A stretch of DNA of 64,000 bases from Peptoniphilus sp. KCTC 25270 (GCF_021012875.1 NZ_JAJMZJ010000003.1:62001-126000); one strand, 5' to 3'; positions 25,641 through 34,277 are shown, counted from the first letter of the stretch. Translations and numbers: made by a program. The notes: a model not told the origin generated them from the sequence alone.

Positions 25641-26385
25641 TTCGTAAATCTCCTTTCAAACAACGTGTCGCAATCTTTACAAATAGATAATCCGTAAACC
25701 ATCCTACCATTCCTATAACAAAAATCCCCACAATCACGCGATCGGTTCTCGACATTTGGCGAGCAAAATTTATCATATAACCCAGCCCACTAGAGGCCGC
25801 AATCATTTCCGCCGCAATAATAGAACGCCAACTATATCCTAAGGCTACACGAATCCCTATAAAAATGTCTTTTAACGCACTTGGGACCGTTATCTTGAAA
25901 AATCTTTGGCTCTTACTATATCCAAAAACCTCTCCCACTTCCAATAATTGAGAATCCACAATCATAAACCCTTTTTGAATGTTCAAAAACAAGGGAAAGA
26001 AAGAGGCCAAAACAATCATTGCAATTTTTGTTACCTCTCCAATTCCCAACCACAAAATCAGCAAAGGGACCAAACTAAGAGGAGGCACATTTTTCATAAA
26101 TTGAATGGCTCCATTAAAATAATCGTTCAGCTGCGGGAAAAGATGAAATACCATGGCAAAGAAACTGGCAAGTAAAAAGGAAATCGAAAAACCAATACAT
26201 ACTCTCTTTACACTAATAAGCAAATCCACAAAAAGGCTACCATCCAAAAACATCTCCTTTGCCACAAAAAGCACATGGAGGGGAGTGGGCAAAATATAAG
26301 TGTTCCAGATTCCCGTCATTGTCAATATTTGCCACAATAAAATAAATCCAGCAAATACAATACCTGTTTTTAATTTTTTATTCAT
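25621..26385 (-). CDS. ABC transporter permease (SsuC/TauC type)
   Basis: The 254-residue membrane protein has about six helices and the permease EAA-like loop AEMIAASSGLGYMINFARQM (about 191-210), typical of sulfonate/nitrate-type permeases. It starts eight bases inside the end of the upstream Cys-rich protein gene and overlaps the ATPase gene by 20 bases, so the operon is tightly coupled. Confidence 0.92.
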   Translation of the reverse strand: MNKKLKTGIVFAGFILLWQILTMTGIWNTYILPTPLHVLFVAKEMFLDGSLFVDLLISVKRVCIGFSISFLLASFFAMVFHLFPQLNDYFNGAIQFMKNVPPLSLVPLLILWLGIGEVTKIAMIVLASFFPLFLNIQKGFMIVDSQLLEVGEVFGYSKSQRFFKITVPSALKDIFIGIRVALGYSWRSIIAAEMIAASSGLGYMINFARQMSRTDRVIVGIFVIGMVGWFTDYLFVKIATRCLKGDLRNEWYNS

Positions 26386-26971
26386 TGATTATGCCATCTC
26401 CATTGTGACACCCGTCTTTGCAGAACATCGATTCAACAATCCTCCAATTTGTTGGATTCTTGAATCCATCTCCCTTACTCTCCCCCTCTGGCGTTTCTTC
26501 CAAATCTTTGAAAAATCCCATGGGGATAGGGCTCTTATGTAGTATTTTGGGTTCTTCGGTAAAAGAGAATCTTTCTATAAATTCTCTCCAGGTAATAAAC
26601 TTGGTGTCCTTTAATTCTAAGCGTTCGCCTAAATTTTTTAGAGAAGCACAAGGGGTTACAATCCATTTTTCAACACCCAATAAGTCTTCTCTTCCCGCCA
26701 ATTCCCTAGCTACATGGATTAATATAGGTTCGATTTCAGGAAATACCCAATCTTTATTTTGATTTTGAAAAACTTCCACCGACTTAGGACATCTCATATC
26801 ACACACATTGGACTCACTAGTTTCAAGAACCTTCTTATATTTTTCTCGCACAATGTTTGCGTGATCTTCCCGAGGAAAAATTTCAACAAACCCTTTTGAT
26901 GTTAAAAATTTTTCTAAAATATTTTCGTCATATTGTGCTTTTACTACAGGGTTTAGCCAAATGTATTTCAT
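26378..26971 (-). CDS. Small Cys-rich protein resembling the iron-hydrogenase C-terminal domain
   Basis: The 197 residues contain CDMRCPK (about 57-63), TPCASLKNLG (about 112) and, at the end, MFCKDGCHNGDG. The order and spacing recall the H-cluster-binding motifs of Fe-only hydrogenases (TSCCP, SPC, and ExMxCxxGCxxGGG), but the protein lacks the ferredoxin part and is short. It may bind an iron-sulfur cluster. It leads the ABC operon. The ATG at 26971 with AAAGGAGGG is preferred over 27019, whose upstream codons run through a promoter and palindrome. The hydrogenase-like assignment is tentative. Confidence 0.55.
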   Translation of the reverse strand: MKYIWLNPVVKAQYDENILEKFLTSKGFVEIFPREDHANIVREKYKKVLETSESNVCDMRCPKSVEVFQNQNKDWVFPEIEPILIHVARELAGREDLLGVEKWIVTPCASLKNLGERLELKDTKFITWREFIERFSFTEEPKILHKSPIPMGFFKDLEETPEGESKGDGFKNPTNWRIVESMFCKDGCHNGDGIINE

Positions 26972-26986
26972 AATCCCTCCTTTTCT

Positions 26987-27037
26987 TTGATAGTTGTTAT
27001 CAAAATAAATTCTAAACAAAAATTGTTAATTTTGCAA
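26987..27037 (-). promoter_or_regulatory. Promoter with Fur-box-like operator for the ABC/Cys-rich operon
   Basis: On the minus strand TTGCAA (27032-27037) and TAGAAT (27009-27014) are 17 bases apart. Just downstream, TTGATAACAACTATCAA (26987-27003) is a palindrome matching the 7-1-7 Fur consensus at 12 of 14 positions. It lies between the -10 and the ribosome site, as expected of a repressor site. Confidence 0.6.
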
Positions 27038-27068
27038 CCATTTTTTCCAAATCCCCCAAATTTCCCAT

Positions 27069-27098
27069 AAAAAAAGAGACGCTGAGTTTCAGCATCTC
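27069..27098 (-). terminator. Terminator after pta
   Basis: GAGACGCTGA (27076-27085) pairs with TCAGCATCTC (27089-27098) in a 10-bp stem (one G-U in the RNA), followed by seven U residues on the minus strand. Confidence 0.9.
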
Positions 27099-27110
27099 CT
27101 CTATTTATAT

Positions 27111-28085
27111 TTAGTTCATGCAAGCTTGTACAGCAGTAATTAAAGCCAATTGGAAAGCTTCTTCTTTTGTACAACCACGGCTCAAGTCGTTTACAGGTTG
27201 ATTCAAACCTTGAAGAACAGGACCGATTGCAGTAAATCCACCAAATCTTTGGGCAATTTTGTAACCAATATTCCCTGCTTCTAAGTTAGGGAAGATAAAT
27301 GCGTTTGCTTGACCTGCTACATCAGAAACTGGCGCTTTTTTCTTAGCAACGTCAGGATCAAAAGCTGCGTCAAATTGCATTTCACCATCACAAACTACCT
27401 CTGGATAGTTTTCGTTTACAATTTCAGTTGCTCTTTCTACTTTTTTAACATCGTCTGATTTTGCAGAACCCTTTGTTGAGAAAGAAAGCATAGCAATCTT
27501 AGGATCGAAACCGAACTGACGACCTGTACGATCTGTAGCCACAGCGATTTCAGCCAAAGTTTCAGCAGGCATATCTGTATTGATGGCGCAATCTGCCATT
27601 AGATATTGTTCGTCTCCACGAATCATAAAGAACAATCCAGATACACGAGAAAATTCTGGTCTTGTTTTGATAATTTGAAGAGCTGGTAAAATTGTTTGTC
27701 CTGTTGTATGAACGGCACCAGATACCAATCCGTCTGCATGGCCAGTGTAAACCAAAAGAGTTCCTAAATAGTTAGGGTCTTTTAACATGGCACGTGCACG
27801 AGTTTCATCAATTTTTCCTTTACGTCTTTGTACAAAAGCATCGATCAATTCAGCGTCTGCTTCATAAGAACCTAACTCGATAATTTGTAAATCAGAAATA
27901 TCTAAGTTGTTTTCTTCTGCTGTTCTTTCGATTTCACGTTTGTATCCAATTACGATTGGCTCAAGCAATCCTTCTTTTTTGTGCTCAACAGCAGCCCAAA
28001 GAATACGAGCATCTTCCCCTTCAGGGAATACGATGGTTTTTTTCTCATCACATAATCTAGAACGTAGTAGTTCAATAAAATCCAT
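27111..28085 (-). CDS. pta: Phosphate acetyltransferase
   Basis: This enzyme interconverts acetyl-CoA and acetyl phosphate, leading to ATP through acetate kinase. The 324 residues span the complete short-form family, from IVFPEGEDARILWAAVEH to GFTAIGPVLQGLNQPVNDLSRGC near the C-terminus, which is the conserved active-site region. No acetate kinase gene is adjacent. It is a single-gene unit; a TATAAT (28147-28152) in the end of the upstream gene is a promoter candidate. It fits the acetyl-CoA produced by lysine fermentation. Confidence 0.96.
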   Translation of the reverse strand: MDFIELLRSRLCDEKKTIVFPEGEDARILWAAVEHKKEGLLEPIVIGYKREIERTAEENNLDISDLQIIELGSYEADAELIDAFVQRRKGKIDETRARAMLKDPNYLGTLLVYTGHADGLVSGAVHTTGQTILPALQIIKTRPEFSRVSGLFFMIRGDEQYLMADCAINTDMPAETLAEIAVATDRTGRQFGFDPKIAMLSFSTKGSAKSDDVKKVERATEIVNENYPEVVCDGEMQFDAAFDPDVAKKKAPVSDVAGQANAFIFPNLEAGNIGYKIAQRFGGFTAIGPVLQGLNQPVNDLSRGCTKEEAFQLALITAVQACMN

Positions 28086-28160
28086 TTGAATAAAATCCTT
28101 TCTTTTTTCAAATTGTTTTTTACGAATGGTAAAAACATCCTTATTTATTATATCGCAAAA

Positions 28161-29195
28161 TCAGTGTTTTGGCACCGCATTCTCATTCTTTTTCCGAATT
28201 TCTTCCCCTAAATCCGTTAGACGAAAAATATAAATTCCCTCTTCATCCTCTTCTCGAGTAGCTTGCCCCAAGGCAACCAAATGTTCCACATGGGCTTGTG
28301 CTTCTCCTGCTGCAAAGAATTTTTGAGATTTTGGAAACTCATCCCAATTTTTCGCAGAAATATCCCAAGAAAGATTTTTCGTAATGGTTCGAATGTTTGC
28401 TTCGCCCTCTCTATGAATAATTTCACGTACTTGTTGCAAGCGGAACTCATGATGTCCTTTTAACTCCTCAATACGAGCTGGAACATCGTCGATTAAATAG
28501 CGATGGGAACTCAACAACAAATCAATGGGCATATCTTTAATTTTCTCAATATTTTTCAAATAAACGCCCAAACTATCGCCAAATTGATCGCCCCAATAAG
28601 TGATATTTGGCGTAATTTTTCCTAAAATATGGTCGCCACAAACAAGAATTTTTTTCTCTTCTTCATAAAGCCCCACCATTCCGGGCGTGTGGCCTTCTTC
28701 GTCAATTACGGTAAAATGGAAATCTCCTACATCCACCTTATCTCCTGGGTTTACGGGAGTATAACGAAATTCTACTTTAGGACGGAATCGGAAACCTGGA
28801 TGATCGTGAATGGATAATTCATCCTCTGCCAAACCTTGCTTTAAGGCACGTTCGCCAATGCCTTGCCAATACCAACCAAATTCATTCTGCATTTCTCGGC
28901 AAAGTCTTCCGTCTACCTCTCCCATAAAAATAGGCACATCTTTTTCGTCATAATAATGGGCCAATCCTGTATGATCGGAGTGCAAATGAGTCAAGAACAA
29001 ACGCGTTTTTGACAAATCCAAATTCAATTCCTTAATAAATTTTTCGGTTTCTTCAATAATTTCCTCTGTATGAAAACCTGTATCTACAATCATATTTTCT
29101 CCCTTAGAAGAAAAAATATAAATGTTTATACTCTTCAAAGGATTCCCCTTCAAAGGAATGGTTACATGATAAATCCCTTCACGAATCTTTTCCAA
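28161..29195 (-). CDS. Metallo-beta-lactamase-fold hydrolase
   Basis: The 344-residue protein has the zinc motif THLHSDHTG (about 77-85), a downstream His in DEEGHTPGMVG, Asp in VCGDHILG and His in LLSSHRYL: the full MBL metal set. A C-terminal winged-helix-like region (about 255-340) follows, as in LACTB2/glyoxalase II-like proteins. It starts with TTG at 29195, eight bases after GGAGG. Substrate is unknown; a thioester or RNA are possibilities for the fold. Confidence 0.88.
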   Translation of the reverse strand: MEKIREGIYHVTIPLKGNPLKSINIYIFSSKGENMIVDTGFHTEEIIEETEKFIKELNLDLSKTRLFLTHLHSDHTGLAHYYDEKDVPIFMGEVDGRLCREMQNEFGWYWQGIGERALKQGLAEDELSIHDHPGFRFRPKVEFRYTPVNPGDKVDVGDFHFTVIDEEGHTPGMVGLYEEEKKILVCGDHILGKITPNITYWGDQFGDSLGVYLKNIEKIKDMPIDLLLSSHRYLIDDVPARIEELKGHHEFRLQQVREIIHREGEANIRTITKNLSWDISAKNWDEFPKSQKFFAAGEAQAHVEHLVALGQATREEDEEGIYIFRLTDLGEEIRKKNENAVPKH

Positions 29196-29261
29196 AAGAA
29201 TCGCCTCCTTAATCTACAATATACAATCCTTTCTAGAAAATTATACCCTCATTTGGGCAAA

Positions 29262-29290
29262 ATAAAAAGCCTTCTCCGAAGAAAAGGCTT
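29262..29290 (-). terminator. Terminator after tRNA-Pro
   Basis: On the minus strand AAGCCTT...AAGGCTT (29267-29290) forms a hairpin followed by a U-rich tail, 27 bases after the tRNA. Confidence 0.8.
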
Positions 29291-29317
29291 AAACAAAACT
29301 TAGACTCAAAAAAATAG

Positions 29318-29394
29318 TGGTCGGGGTGAAAGGATTTGAACCTTCGACCCCATGGTCCCAAACCATGTGCGCTACCAAACTGCGCTACACCCCG
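29318..29394 (-). tRNA. tRNA-Pro (anticodon UGG)
   Basis: The minus strand folds as a standard cloverleaf. The acceptor stem is CGGGGTG/CACCCCG, the anticodon loop TTTGGGA gives UGG, the T arm contains GGTTCAAATCC, and an encoded CCA is at 29318-29320. Length is 77 with CCA. Confidence 0.97.
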
Positions 29395-29412
29395 TCAATC
29401 ACTACCTTATCT

Positions 29413-29441
29413 ATTATAGGGTCTCTTCCCAAAAAATGCAA
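29413..29441 (-). promoter_or_regulatory. Promoter of tRNA-Pro
   Basis: On the minus strand TTGCAT (29436-29441) and TATAAT (29413-29418) are 17 bases apart, 19 bases before the tRNA. Confidence 0.85.
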
Positions 29442-29492
29442 GGCTTTTTTTCAAAAAAAATGTTTTTTTGATCAATGAATTCTTTCCTTCGT

Positions 29493-29521
29493 TTGACACA
29501 CTAGAAAATCCTCTATATAAT
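29493..29521 (+). promoter_or_regulatory. Consensus sigma-A promoter of the HAD-VanZ pair
   Basis: TTGACA (29493-29498) and TATAAT (29516-29521) match the consensus exactly with 17-base spacing. It diverges from the tRNA promoter. Confidence 0.92.
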
Positions 29522-29547
29522 CAAAAGAACGAAAAGGAGTTGATTCC

Positions 29548-30198
29548 ATGAAAGCCGTTGCTTTTGATTTTGACGGAACATTAATTGATTCCATGGGAAT
29601 GTGGAGAAATTTAGGAAAAAATTATCTTCTTAACCGTGGAATTCCTTATACAAAAGAAGTAGAAAAAAATATTACCGCCATGAGTTTAGCCATGGCTGTG
29701 GATTTCTTAAAGGAATATTTTTCCTTTGAAGAACCTACCCAAGAAATTTATAACGAAATGGCTTCGATTCTCCATAGAGGATATAGCAAAGAACTCCTCT
29801 TAAAAGATGGAGCCGTTGAAATTTTGGAACAATTTAACAATACGGATTTGCAAATGGTTTTGGCTACAGCCACCAACGAAGATTTTGTTTCTCCCGCCTT
29901 AAAGCGATTTGACCTTGGCAAGTATTTCCAATGGATTCAAACTTGTGACAACTGCGGAATTCAAAAGGGAGACGTGCGTTTTTATCATTTGTTGTCGGAA
30001 AAATTAGGCGTCCCTTGTAAGGAAATTTATTTCTTTGATGACGCTCCTTATGCATTAAAAGCAGCCCAAGAAGCCGGCCTTTACACCATTGGCGTAAAAG
30101 ATCAGTCCAACGCAAATGTATGGGAAGAAGTAAAAAAATATTCTACCATTACAATTGACGCATTGGAAGACTTTACCTTGGGAGGCGAAATTCTTTGA
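29548..30198 (+). CDS. HAD-superfamily phosphatase (beta-phosphoglucomutase-like)
   Basis: The 216-residue cytoplasmic hydrolase has motif I DFDGTLID (7-14), motif II at LATATNED (about 107-114), and the motif III/IV region with Lys in GIQKGDVRFY and FFDDAPYAL (about 163-171). A helical cap follows motif I. Substrate is likely a small phosphoester. It overlaps the following VanZ-like gene by four bases. Confidence 0.88.
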   Translation: MKAVAFDFDGTLIDSMGMWRNLGKNYLLNRGIPYTKEVEKNITAMSLAMAVDFLKEYFSFEEPTQEIYNEMASILHRGYSKELLLKDGAVEILEQFNNTDLQMVLATATNEDFVSPALKRFDLGKYFQWIQTCDNCGIQKGDVRFYHLLSEKLGVPCKEIYFFDDAPYALKAAQEAGLYTIGVKDQSNANVWEEVKKYSTITIDALEDFTLGGEIL

Positions 30199-30770
30199 TT
30201 CGATTCATCCTTTGGGCCTCTCCTCTAATTTTATTTTTTAGTTTTTTTGGAACGGCCTTTATTCGAACCAACTTCTTCCGGAAATACAAGCGAAGAAGTA
30301 ACCCAAAAAGAGAACGTCTTCTTCTACTTATTTCTACCTATCTTCTTTGGCTAGGATTTTTCTTACTTATTTCCAACCAGACTTTGGACAAAATGGGGAT
30401 TTCTTTAGGAATCGACCCTACCATAATTCGAAATCAGGAATGGTCTCTTAATCTTGTTCCTTTTAAGACCATCACCAATTTTTCCAAACATCTTTCTGGA
30501 TTTCATTTGTTTACAAATATTTGGGGAAATGTTTTGATTGCCGTACCTATAGGATTGTTTTTTCCCATTTTATGGCGAAGATTTCAAAATCCCCTTCCCC
30601 TTTATCTATGGATGGGAATTCTCTCTCTTATAATCGAAACCATCCAATTCTTTATTGGAAGAACCGCCGATATTGATGATGTTTTTCTCTATTTTATCGG
30701 CCTTATTATAGGATATTTTATCCAAAAAATACTAAAACCATATTTTCCCCAAAAAATATACCAACGCTAA
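30195..30770 (+). CDS. VanZ-like membrane protein
   Basis: The 191 residues form about four or five membrane helices. The VanZ-family segments NLVPFKTI (about 93-100) and RTADIDDVFLYFIGLIIGY (about 156-174) are present. VanZ proteins confer low-level teicoplanin resistance in enterococci, but most homologues have no proven function. It starts with TTG at 30195, overlapping the HAD stop (TTGA), which indicates coupled translation. Confidence 0.85.
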   Translation: MIRFILWASPLILFFSFFGTAFIRTNFFRKYKRRSNPKRERLLLLISTYLLWLGFFLLISNQTLDKMGISLGIDPTIIRNQEWSLNLVPFKTITNFSKHLSGFHLFTNIWGNVLIAVPIGLFFPILWRRFQNPLPLYLWMGILSLIIETIQFFIGRTADIDDVFLYFIGLIIGYFIQKILKPYFPQKIYQR

Positions 30771-30799
30771 CTCGGAAAAGCTGCGCTGGTATTTTTTTT
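30751..30799 (+). terminator. Terminator after the VanZ-like gene
   Basis: ATACCAACGC (30758-30767) and GCGCTGGTAT (30783-30792) form a stem with one mismatch, followed by eight T. The left flank is A-rich, so it may also end the convergent hydrolase gene. Confidence 0.83.
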
Positions 30800-31694
30800 A
30801 TGCTTCAAAAAATTCCTTAATACAGGAAACGACTTTTTCTGGTTTATCCAGCAACATAAAATGCCCTGTTTCTCCCACTCTCTCAAAGATCGCTTTTTCT
30901 CCTAAACATTGGGCAATATATTCTATCTCTTCAATGGGAATTACCAAATCATCTTCCCCATGACAAATACATATTGGTTGATGAATTTCTACAATTCCAT
31001 TATCCCCTTGAATTCCCAATATTTTCTCTGGTGAAATATTGTATCGGATCAAAGAACGGGCAATTTCTAGAAGATTTCTCTGTTTCATAATTTCCAAAAG
31101 ATACTGTTTCTTATCTTCCCCCTCAGGGCTCTCTCCCCGGTATTTTTCCCAAAGAATCTCCGCCTTTAGCTCCTCTTGTTTTTCTTTGTCCTCTTGTCCT
31201 TCACGGAAACGATGGGCCAACTCTCCCAAACGATTTTTCACATAGTCTAAAGGAGATTCCACCACATTTTTTGCCTGTTCTTCCAAGTCCGAAAGAATCT
31301 CTTGGATTCCTTGAAAATTGGTTCCTCGAATTCCCACAGAAGACAACAAAAAGGCCTTAGGAATTCGCTCTCCTACTATACGGCACATTTCCAAGGTTAC
31401 AGCGCCTCCAAAGGACCAACCCATAACATACGCTTCTTCCATTCCCATCTTGTCCATAAAAGCAACCATATCCTCTGCATAAGATCGGACATCGTCTGCC
31501 TCTTGTTCATAGGTACTTTCTCCAAAACCACGCATATCCGGAGCCACCACATAGAAAGATTCGGATAAAGATTCCATAATGTGTTCCATAAAAAAAGAGG
31601 AGGAAAGATTTCCATGTAAGAGCAAAAGATTTTTTCCCTCTCCTAACTCTCGATAAGCTATGGTCTCTTTTTCATTGATTTTTATTTTTTTCAT
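30798..31694 (-). CDS. Alpha/beta hydrolase
   Basis: The 298 residues show the oxyanion motif LLHGNLSSS (about 25), the nucleophile elbow GWSFGG (Ser about 95), an acid in CHGEDDLVIP and the catalytic His in ETGHFMLL. The long insert around 140-215 is a cap domain. Esterase or acyl hydrolase activity is expected; substrate unknown. It has an AGGGAG site and is followed downstream by the shared terminator. Confidence 0.88.
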   Translation of the reverse strand: MKKIKINEKETIAYRELGEGKNLLLLHGNLSSSFFMEHIMESLSESFYVVAPDMRGFGESTYEQEADDVRSYAEDMVAFMDKMGMEEAYVMGWSFGGAVTLEMCRIVGERIPKAFLLSSVGIRGTNFQGIQEILSDLEEQAKNVVESPLDYVKNRLGELAHRFREGQEDKEKQEELKAEILWEKYRGESPEGEDKKQYLLEIMKQRNLLEIARSLIRYNISPEKILGIQGDNGIVEIHQPICICHGEDDLVIPIEEIEYIAQCLGEKAIFERVGETGHFMLLDKPEKVVSCIKEFFEA

Positions 31695-31703
31695 AGTCTC
31701 TCC

Positions 31704-32813
31704 CTAATGTATACTGGATTTTCTACGAATTTCCTCTTTTTTTATTATACTCTCAATCAATCCACTATAGGGTGTTGTTTTTTCTTTTTCCAACAAAAGA
31801 TTCCAAGATTTTTCTGCTTTTTCTTCATTTTTCAAAACATATTTTCGGTAAAGATATCGCATATAAATTCCGTCTTCTAAAGAAGAAATAAGTTTTAGCG
31901 TAGGACGCACTTCCTTATATAAAATACCAAAATTTTCCCAATCTTCCTTATAAGCCAAAAGCTCCAACTCCGCCAAATAATAATTGACCAATCCAACGCC
32001 TTGGTAACGACCCTTAAAATTTCGAAGGTTAATTAAAATTTTTTCTCCCCGGAAAACTTGATCTTTCGCCAACCAATAACTTACAGACATGACCCCCGCG
32101 TCTCGATACAAATCTTTTGAGCCAAACCGTTCCCCGAAATCATAAAAATATTCCTCTGGCAAATCTTCCCAAGATTTCCCCATAGAAAGTTCCGCTGCCA
32201 ATTTTAACTGAAGCCAAAGAGCACGTTTGGCTAAAGGATCTTTTAGAATTTGTTGCACATTTTTCCCGTCTGTAGGAACTCCACTGAGAGTCAAAGGCAT
32301 TAAATTGCTAATTCCTAGAAAAATTCCCGTAATGGCCGCCCCAAGGAAAAATTCCCAACCTCTTCCCTCTTTTAGAAGAAACGTAATTAGCAAAAACACA
32401 AAAGCGGTTATTAGATTAAACAATCCTCCACCAATCAAATACAAAAGATAATGAGGACGTTCCCAATCCGCTGGCGGATTCATAATACATTGTCCTCCTG
32501 TTCCTGGAATGGAAATCTTTTTACGGACCAACTTTCCCTCTTCTTTTTGAAAGTGAAAACTTCCCACACGATAAGAAATAAAATCAAATCCGCTAATTTT
32601 TCCCAAAATCAAATGCCCCAATTCATGGAGAATAATATGCAAAGGAATTGAAATTCCCATGCCCAACAGCAAAAGAATCACAGATACAACCCCACGATCC
32701 AAGGTCGATTCCATTTGAAATACATCGGATAAAAATCCCAAAAAAACCCCTAGTGAGCCGCCAATAACAACCGACACTAAAAATAGTACTATTTTATTTT
32801 TTCTTCCCTTCAT
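31704..32813 (-). CDS. Membrane metalloprotease-like protein (M50-type HELGH)
   Basis: From the ATG at 32813 the protein has 369 residues, with an N-terminal helix (7-27), a second (about 42-62) carrying HELGHL (zinc site), and further helices at about 125-150 and 155-175. This resembles site-2 proteases. The C-terminal half (about 190-360) is soluble and helical, possibly TPR-like. An earlier in-frame start at 32981 would add 56 residues that overlap the divergent gene and its promoter; GAGGTG supports 32813. Substrate unknown. Confidence 0.75.
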   Translation of the reverse strand: MKGRKNKIVLFLVSVVIGGSLGVFLGFLSDVFQMESTLDRGVVSVILLLLGMGISIPLHIILHELGHLILGKISGFDFISYRVGSFHFQKEEGKLVRKKISIPGTGGQCIMNPPADWERPHYLLYLIGGGLFNLITAFVFLLITFLLKEGRGWEFFLGAAITGIFLGISNLMPLTLSGVPTDGKNVQQILKDPLAKRALWLQLKLAAELSMGKSWEDLPEEYFYDFGERFGSKDLYRDAGVMSVSYWLAKDQVFRGEKILINLRNFKGRYQGVGLVNYYLAELELLAYKEDWENFGILYKEVRPTLKLISSLEDGIYMRYLYRKYVLKNEEKAEKSWNLLLEKEKTTPYSGLIESIIKKEEIRRKSSIH

Positions 32814-32834
32814 AGAACACCTCAATTCCCATCT

Positions 32835-32843
32835 ATTATAACA
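32835..32843 (-). promoter_or_regulatory. Extended -10 promoter of the M50-like gene
   Basis: On the minus strand TG-T-TATAAT (32835-32843) lies 22 bases before the start codon. Confidence 0.6.
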
Positions 32844-32870
32844 TGAAGAAAAACAAAGAATCCCCTCTTC

Positions 32871-32899
32871 TTGTAAAACCATAGGCCAATCGATATAAT
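32871..32899 (+). promoter_or_regulatory. Promoter of the zinc-ribbon/TPR gene
   Basis: TTGTAA (32871-32876) and TATAAT (32894-32899) are 17 bases apart, 35 bases before the start codon. Confidence 0.78.
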
Positions 32900-32933
32900 A
32901 AGCATAGAAATAAGAACAGAAAGGAGGAACCCT

Positions 32934-34181
32934 ATGTATAAATCCACACGAGTTTCTATGGACCCTGAATCCAAAGGACAAATTGTAAATGCCACTCTTG
33001 TAGAATTAGAAAACGACCTTGGTCTAGCTTTAACCATAGACTTTCTAAATCTATACAACCAAAATATTAACGCTATAAAATTTGACGTATATTTTATTAA
33101 CTCCTTTGGAAAATTTATCTTCGATAAAACCGCCTTTAGCCATCGATATATCGATTTATCCATTCCTCCTAATACTCTCTATTATTTAGAACCTTGGGAA
33201 TTAGACGAAAGGCATCACACGGCCCGAAGCCTTTTGATTCGTGTCGCTGAAATCCATTTTGAAGATGGAACCAGAAAATATTTTAGCGAACGAAAAGAAA
33301 ATATCTACGTCCTACCTATTGTAAGCAACAAAAAACGAGCCCTTTTGCGAAACACCTTCGGTTCTGATGTGATTACTTATGGAGGAAAGCGCAAAGACGC
33401 TTGGCGCTGCGTATGTGGAGCCCTCAATCCAAAAGACCTCCCTACCTGCCAATACTGTGCTAGAAACAAAGATTTTGTATTGACGACCCTTACCGAAAGC
33501 AAAATCAACGAAACCCTAAAACCTCTTTACAAAAAATCCGAAGAAGAGCTAGATCCTTCCCTTTTTCATCACCAAGTTTCTCGAAGGGGGCAGGCCCTTT
33601 CTGAACACGAACGCCATCGAAGAAATGAAGAAGAAAACACGGAACTCCGCCCTGAAATCAATCGAAAAAAAATGATTTTCTATGTTGTCGGACTTATTCT
33701 ATTGTTTCTTGCTCTCTTTCAAATCGGTCGATTTATTTACAACCAATTTTCTAACGAAAAACAATTGCAACAAGCGCAACTCTATATCGATCAAGGCGAA
33801 TACGAAAGAGCCTTAGAAATTTATGAAAATTTACCTACCAATATTGAAAACATTGATCTTACTCTAAAAATTCAAGACACAAAAACGCTGATCCAATCGG
33901 TAGATAACTATAGCCAAGGAATCGCCCTTGCCATAGCAGGCAAAGATATGCCCGCTATCCGTTCTTTCTCCCGGGTTCTATCAGACGACCATGAAAATTA
34001 TTACAACGCACAAGTTATGATCTCCACTTTACGAGAGGAATTCTTAAAAAAAATTAAGACGCAAATAGAAGAAGGAGAATATTACAGAGCCCTAGGACAA
34101 ATTGAAGAATTTATCGATATTTATCCAGATGACGAAGAAGCTCTCACCTTACGAGAAGAAATATTAAACGCAATGAAATAG
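32934..34181 (+). CDS. Orphan membrane protein with zinc ribbon and TPR-like domain
   Basis: I do not recognise this 415-residue protein. Residues 1-140 look like a beta-rich domain. A zinc ribbon WRCVCGALNPKDLPTCQYC (about 158-176) follows. A charged segment (about 195-245) precedes one membrane helix (about 248-268), and the C-terminal 145 residues form TPR-like helices (QAQLYIDQGEYERALEIYE, EGEYYRALGQIEEF). The single helix with no signal peptide suggests an N-in topology with the TPR outside. It has its own promoter and terminator. Function unknown. Confidence 0.75.
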   Translation: MYKSTRVSMDPESKGQIVNATLVELENDLGLALTIDFLNLYNQNINAIKFDVYFINSFGKFIFDKTAFSHRYIDLSIPPNTLYYLEPWELDERHHTARSLLIRVAEIHFEDGTRKYFSERKENIYVLPIVSNKKRALLRNTFGSDVITYGGKRKDAWRCVCGALNPKDLPTCQYCARNKDFVLTTLTESKINETLKPLYKKSEEELDPSLFHHQVSRRGQALSEHERHRRNEEENTELRPEINRKKMIFYVVGLILLFLALFQIGRFIYNQFSNEKQLQQAQLYIDQGEYERALEIYENLPTNIENIDLTLKIQDTKTLIQSVDNYSQGIALAIAGKDMPAIRSFSRVLSDDHENYYNAQVMISTLREEFLKKIKTQIEEGEYYRALGQIEEFIDIYPDDEEALTLREEILNAMK

Positions 34182-34206
34182 CCCTAGGGAAACCTACGGC
34201 TATTTT
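34177..34206 (+). terminator. Terminator after the zinc-ribbon/TPR gene
   Basis: AATAGCC (34177-34183) pairs with GGCTATT (34198-34204), with an inner TAGG/CCTA stem, followed by T residues. Confidence 0.85.
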
Positions 34207-34277
34207 TATTTGGGAATTAGAATTTCTTACTGGATCTCATTTTTCCCTTTGGATATAATGAAAAAAAAAGGTGAATT

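Noticed and set aside
20590-26971. One long operon joining the ABC/FmdE-like genes with larE-larC
   Set aside because: A perfect 10-bp terminator (23394-23423) and an extended -10 promoter (23329-23337) separate them, so a shared nickel system is not supported by transcription.
28147-28152. A firm promoter for pta
   Set aside because: TATAAT is present but no -35 or TGn element supports it; mentioned in the pta entry only as a candidate.
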